From: Streptomyces xinghaiensis S187
Lineage (GTDB): Bacteria; Actinomycetota; Actinomycetes; Streptomycetales; Streptomycetaceae
DNA length: 64,000 nucleotides
Direction of reading: 5' to 3'
Assembly: GCF_000220705.2 (NCBI RefSeq)
Contig: NZ_CP023202.1
Coordinates: 6,044,501-6,108,500 of the forward strand
A program made the translations under genes and the position numbers. Shown here piece after piece: positions 61,238-64,000 of this stretch. Within the stretch, counting starts at the first letter, position 1. Every line of letters begins with the position of its first letter. The notes beneath the pieces were generated by a model, which had not been told where the DNA came from, did not search any database, and saw only the letters and a list, made by a program, of their open reading frames with translations.

Positions 61238-61804
61238 TCACGTCCCGGCGAAGGCGGCTCGCAGGTCGTCGGCCGCCGCGTCCAGGCAACTGCCGAAGCT
61301 TGCATGTCCCCCGGCCTCGATCCAGCGCCGGAAGGCGTTGTTGCCGGCCACCGTGGCGATCTGTGCGACCAGTTCGGCCGTCCCGGTGTCCACCTGACGC
61401 CGCACCAGGGCATCGCGGATCGCCTCGGCGACAGCGGCCGTCTTGGTCCGTTCGCGCTCCTGCAGCTCCGGGCTGGCGTCGATCACCGCCCGGCGCTCCG
61501 CTACGCCGTCCACGTGCTCGACGAGCCGGGCGCCGACGCGCGCGAGCGCGTCGAGGGCGGCGGTGAGCGGAGCCGCGTCCGGGTCCGCCGCCAGGACGGC
61601 CTCCGCCAGCGCCGGGGGCAGGTGCTCCGCGCCGGCGAACAGGACCTCGCGCTTGTCCGGGAAGTAGCGGAAGTAGGAGCGCCGGGTGAGTCCGGCCCGC
61701 TCGGCGATGTGGGTCACCGTCACGTTGTCGTAGCCGCGCTCCAGGCACAGCTCCAGAGCCGCCCGTTTCAGGCGCTGCTCGGCACCCGGATCCCACCTCG
61801 CCAT
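61238..61804 (-). CDS. TetR-family repressor next to saccharopine-dehydrogenase-like gene
   Basis: The 188-residue TetR regulator has its helix-turn-helix around residues 28-50 (VTVTHIAERAGLTRRSYFRYF) and a C-terminal TetR domain. ATG at 61802-61804 lies next to a divergent saccharopine-dehydrogenase-like gene. The spacer contains two 16-base repeats (61830-61880) that are probably its operators, so it likely represses the enzyme gene. Confidence 0.92.
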   Translation of the reverse strand: MARWDPGAEQRLKRAALELCLERGYDNVTVTHIAERAGLTRRSYFRYFPDKREVLFAGAEHLPPALAEAVLAADPDAAPLTAALDALARVGARLVEHVDGVAERRAVIDASPELQERERTKTAAVAEAIRDALVRRQVDTGTAELVAQIATVAGNNAFRRWIEAGGHASFGSCLDAAADDLRAAFAGT

Positions 61805-61829
61805 GGGGGGACTCTAACAGGTGATGTCC

Positions 61830-61880
61830 CACTGTGTCGTCAGTGCTAGCCTGTGCTACCGGCACACTGTGTCATCACTG
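61830..61880. promoter_or_regulatory. Two 16-base repeat operators in TetR/enzyme spacer
   Basis: CACTGTGTCGTCAGTG (61830-61845; perfect CACTG/CAGTG dyad) and CACTGTGTCATCACTG (61865-61880) match at 14 of 16 positions and are 35 bases apart in the divergent promoter. Confidence 0.75.
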
Positions 61881-61928
61881 GGGGTGCCCGCCCCCGGTGC
61901 GGCCCGGAGCAGGCAGGGTGAGGTTCGC

Positions 61929-63044
61929 ATGACCGAGACCAGCGGAACCGGCGGGACGACAGGCGAGAGCAGGACGAGTGGCGAGGTGTGGGTCGTCGGG
62001 GCGACCGGCCGTGTGGGCCGGGGCGTGACCGCGCGACTGGCCGCGCGGGGGCTGACGGTCGTGCCGGTCGGGCGCAGCCGGGAGCGGATGATCGCCGCCG
62101 CGGCCGAAGCCGGTCTGCCCGGGGACGTGAAGGTCGTCGTCGCCGGCTCGGCCGAGCGGATTGCGGAGGAGATCGTCCGGGAGCGCCCGCGGGTGGTGGT
62201 GAACACGATGGGCGCCTTCGCCGCCACGGCACCGGTGATCGCCCGCGCCTGCATGCCCGGCGGCCACTACGTCGACCAGGCCAACGACGTGGTCGCCGTG
62301 GACCGGCTGCTCGCCCTGCACGACGAAGCGGTGCGGGCGGGCAGCGCCCTGGTCACCGGCGCCGGATTCGGTGTGCTGGCGACGGAGGCGGTGGTGGCGA
62401 AGCTGTGCGAAGGGCGACCCGCGCCGCACCGGGTGCGAGTCGACTCCGTGGCCTCGGTGGCCATCGAGGCAGGTGTGTTCGGTGCCGCCCTCGCGGCGAG
62501 CACGGTCGACGCACTCGCCGCCGGCGGACGGCGATACGAGAACGGGCGGCCGGTGACGTCGCGCCTCGGCGCCGGCCCGCAGCAACTCAACCTTCCGGAC
62601 GGGGAGTCCGCGAAGTCGGCGGGTTTCGCGTCCGGCGAGCTCACCGCGGCGCACGCGGCGAGTGGAGCACCGTTCGTCACCGCCACGTCCGCTCTCGTGC
62701 CGGCCGCTCCGCCGGCCCGTGCCCTGCTCCCGCCGCTGGGCCGCCTGCTGTCCGTTCCGGCGCTGCGGAGTTTCGCCGCCGGCCGGCTCGCCCGGGTACG
62801 GATCAAGGCCGCGCCCCGTCCGCGCACCCACTCCTGGGGGCACGCCGTCGTCGAGTGGGAGGACGGCACCCGGCGCGAAGGATGGCTCCGAGCCGGCGAC
62901 GGTATGGACTACACGGCCGGTGTCACCGCCGCCGTCACCGAACTGCTGGCCCGTGGCGTCGGCAGGCCCGGTGCCTGGACGCCGGCCGCCGCCCTCGGGG
63001 CCGACCTGGCGACGACCGCGGGCGGCACCTTCGTACTGGACTGA
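61929..63044 (+). CDS. Saccharopine-dehydrogenase-like NAD(P)-binding protein
   Basis: The 371-residue protein has an N-terminal Rossmann fold (WVVGATGRVGRGVTARLAARG, about 21-41) and the remainder of a saccharopine-dehydrogenase-like oxidoreductase. GGHYVDQANDVVAVDRLLAL and VTGAGFGVLATEAVV follow the family order. ATG at 61929 follows GTGAGG. It is divergent from a TetR gene. The substrate is unknown; the family reduces or transfers through imines or enoyl substrates in many unrelated pathways. Confidence 0.86.
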   Translation: MTETSGTGGTTGESRTSGEVWVVGATGRVGRGVTARLAARGLTVVPVGRSRERMIAAAAEAGLPGDVKVVVAGSAERIAEEIVRERPRVVVNTMGAFAATAPVIARACMPGGHYVDQANDVVAVDRLLALHDEAVRAGSALVTGAGFGVLATEAVVAKLCEGRPAPHRVRVDSVASVAIEAGVFGAALAASTVDALAAGGRRYENGRPVTSRLGAGPQQLNLPDGESAKSAGFASGELTAAHAASGAPFVTATSALVPAAPPARALLPPLGRLLSVPALRSFAAGRLARVRIKAAPRPRTHSWGHAVVEWEDGTRREGWLRAGDGMDYTAGVTAAVTELLARGVGRPGAWTPAAALGADLATTAGGTFVLD

Positions 63045-63269
63045 GGACCACCGGTGCCTGCCGTGCCGCGGCTGCCGGGCCGGCGTCTCGTGCAGGACTC
63101 CGGGAGGCGCCCGGGGGTGAGGTTTCCCCGTAGGATCGGATGTCGCATAGCAGGCAGGCCGGCCAGTCGCTCATGGAGCACCGTGCGGAAATCCGCCGGT
63201 ACTCCGGGTTCCGGGGGTGCGCGCCGGCCGGCCCGGACCATGCGGCCGACGAGCCGGCGGAGGATGGCC

Positions 63270-64000
63270 GTGTCGACACCTCAGGCACTTGATGAGTTGC
63301 TGCGGCAGCTGAGTTCTCGTGCCCGCCAGGGCGCCGGTCCCGCTCCCGATTCGCAGACGCTGATCGACTGGCTGGGGCGGCAACTCGGCGCGGAGGCCGC
63401 CCTCGTGGACGGCGTGGGCACGGTGGAGGCGGCAACGGCCCGGTTTCCGCCGGACCTTCTCGGCGGTCTCCGGCCGGTTCTCGCGCGGTTGTCCGGCGGG
63501 CAGCTGGCCGCCGCGGCCTCACAGGCGGGCGCGTTCCATGTGCGGTGCGAAGCGCTGGGACGGGACGTGCCGCGTCCGGTGCTGGTGGTGGCCGGCCCGC
63601 GGCCGCTCACCCGGGAGGCGCTGGCGCTGACGTCCCACGCCGGCGCCCTCGTCGAGGTGGTACGGCGCGCCCGGCGGGCCGACGGCCTCGCCCTCCGCTA
63701 TCAGCGGGCGGCAGCACGGGTGCGCCTGGCGGTTCTCGCCGCCCTGATGACCGGGGAGCCGACGCTGGCCCGCCGGATGACGGCCGGCGCCGTCCCGCCG
63801 CTGCTGGACGCCGAACGTCTGCGCGTCCACCTGCTGCGCTGCCCGCCCGCGGACCGGGGCCGGATCATCGACGCTCACGAGGACGAGTCCGGCTACCACG
63901 GCCCCGGCCTGATGGTGCGGTGCCCCGTCTACGACGACCACCTCATCTGTCTCCTGCCCCCGGACCACGACGAAGGCCGCGCGGACGCCGGCCCGGCCGC
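63270..64000 (+). CDS. PucR-type helix-turn-helix regulator, C-terminus cut by window edge
   Basis: The visible 243 codons have the N-terminal GAF-like and central GGDEF-like sensing segments of a PucR/CdaR-type regulator (LIDWLGRQLGAEAALVDGVG, RPVLVVAGPRPL, LLDAERLRVHLLRCPPADRG). The DNA-binding C-terminus lies beyond 64000. GTG at 63270 was chosen for GGAGG six bases upstream; ATG at 63264 is too close. The frame is open to the edge. Purine-degradation or substrate-sensing roles are family possibilities only. Confidence 0.8.
   Translation, partial: MSTPQALDELLRQLSSRARQGAGPAPDSQTLIDWLGRQLGAEAALVDGVGTVEAATARFPPDLLGGLRPVLARLSGGQLAAAASQAGAFHVRCEALGRDVPRPVLVVAGPRPLTREALALTSHAGALVEVVRRARRADGLALRYQRAAARVRLAVLAALMTGEPTLARRMTAGAVPPLLDAERLRVHLLRCPPADRGRIIDAHEDESGYHGPGLMVRCPVYDDHLICLLPPDHDEGRADAGPA

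Overview
The window is high-GC chromosomal DNA with GTG starts, GGAGG-type ribosome binding sites, rare TTA codons, XRE/DUF397 pairs, a CslA/GlxA pair and DUF4232/DUF397 proteins. This combination points to Streptomyces or a close relative. No rRNA, tRNA, integrase, transposase or CRISPR array was seen. Both ends cut through genes: a family 2 glycosyltransferase at the left and a PucR-type regulator at the right.

Left part (1-17.8 kb). A surface-glycan-like trio (glycosyltransferase, CelD/BcsL acyltransferase, small membrane protein) is followed by a secreted SGNH lipase and a small conserved protein. Then come a class III CoA transferase, an orphan type ISP specificity domain, a GntR regulator downstream of homogentisate dioxygenase (hmgA), a molybdopterin oxidoreductase, an aldehyde/alcohol dehydrogenase pair and a VIT1-type metal transporter. 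A CsoR/CstR-like sensor sits next to a metallo-beta-lactamase/rhodanese protein and looks like a sulfide/persulfide module.

Middle part (17.8-44 kb). A SpoIIE-type phosphatase is followed by a dense acyl-CoA metabolism region: acyl-CoA dehydrogenases, a MaoC dehydratase, two acyl-CoA synthetases, an APH-like kinase and three TetR regulators. Palindromes repeated at distant promoters suggest that each TetR protein controls its neighbour and a second locus. SoxR, a penicillin-acylase-type Ntn hydrolase, a NamZ-like muramidase, two DUF202 proteins and an APC permease are interspersed. The block ends with cslA-glxA, which makes a tip glycan in related species.

Right part (44.8-64 kb). This half is more accessory. 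It has an XRE regulator with two tandem DUF397 genes, then an AT-richer patch (about 46.8-50.36 kb) encoding a secreted 845-residue propeller protein and a lipoprotein. Next are an alpha/beta hydrolase with an in-frame amber codon, a pair of Imm5-like putative immunity proteins divergent from a double-MerR TioE-like regulator (this module is flanked by a degenerate ~97-bp direct repeat), a VOC protein and a pentapeptide-repeat/channel-like protein. An SDR/Rrf2 pair with three tandem operators, a glucose-dehydrogenase-like enzyme, a DUF4232 lipoprotein, a decayed EamA transporter, and a TetR/saccharopine-dehydrogenase-like divergent pair complete the window.
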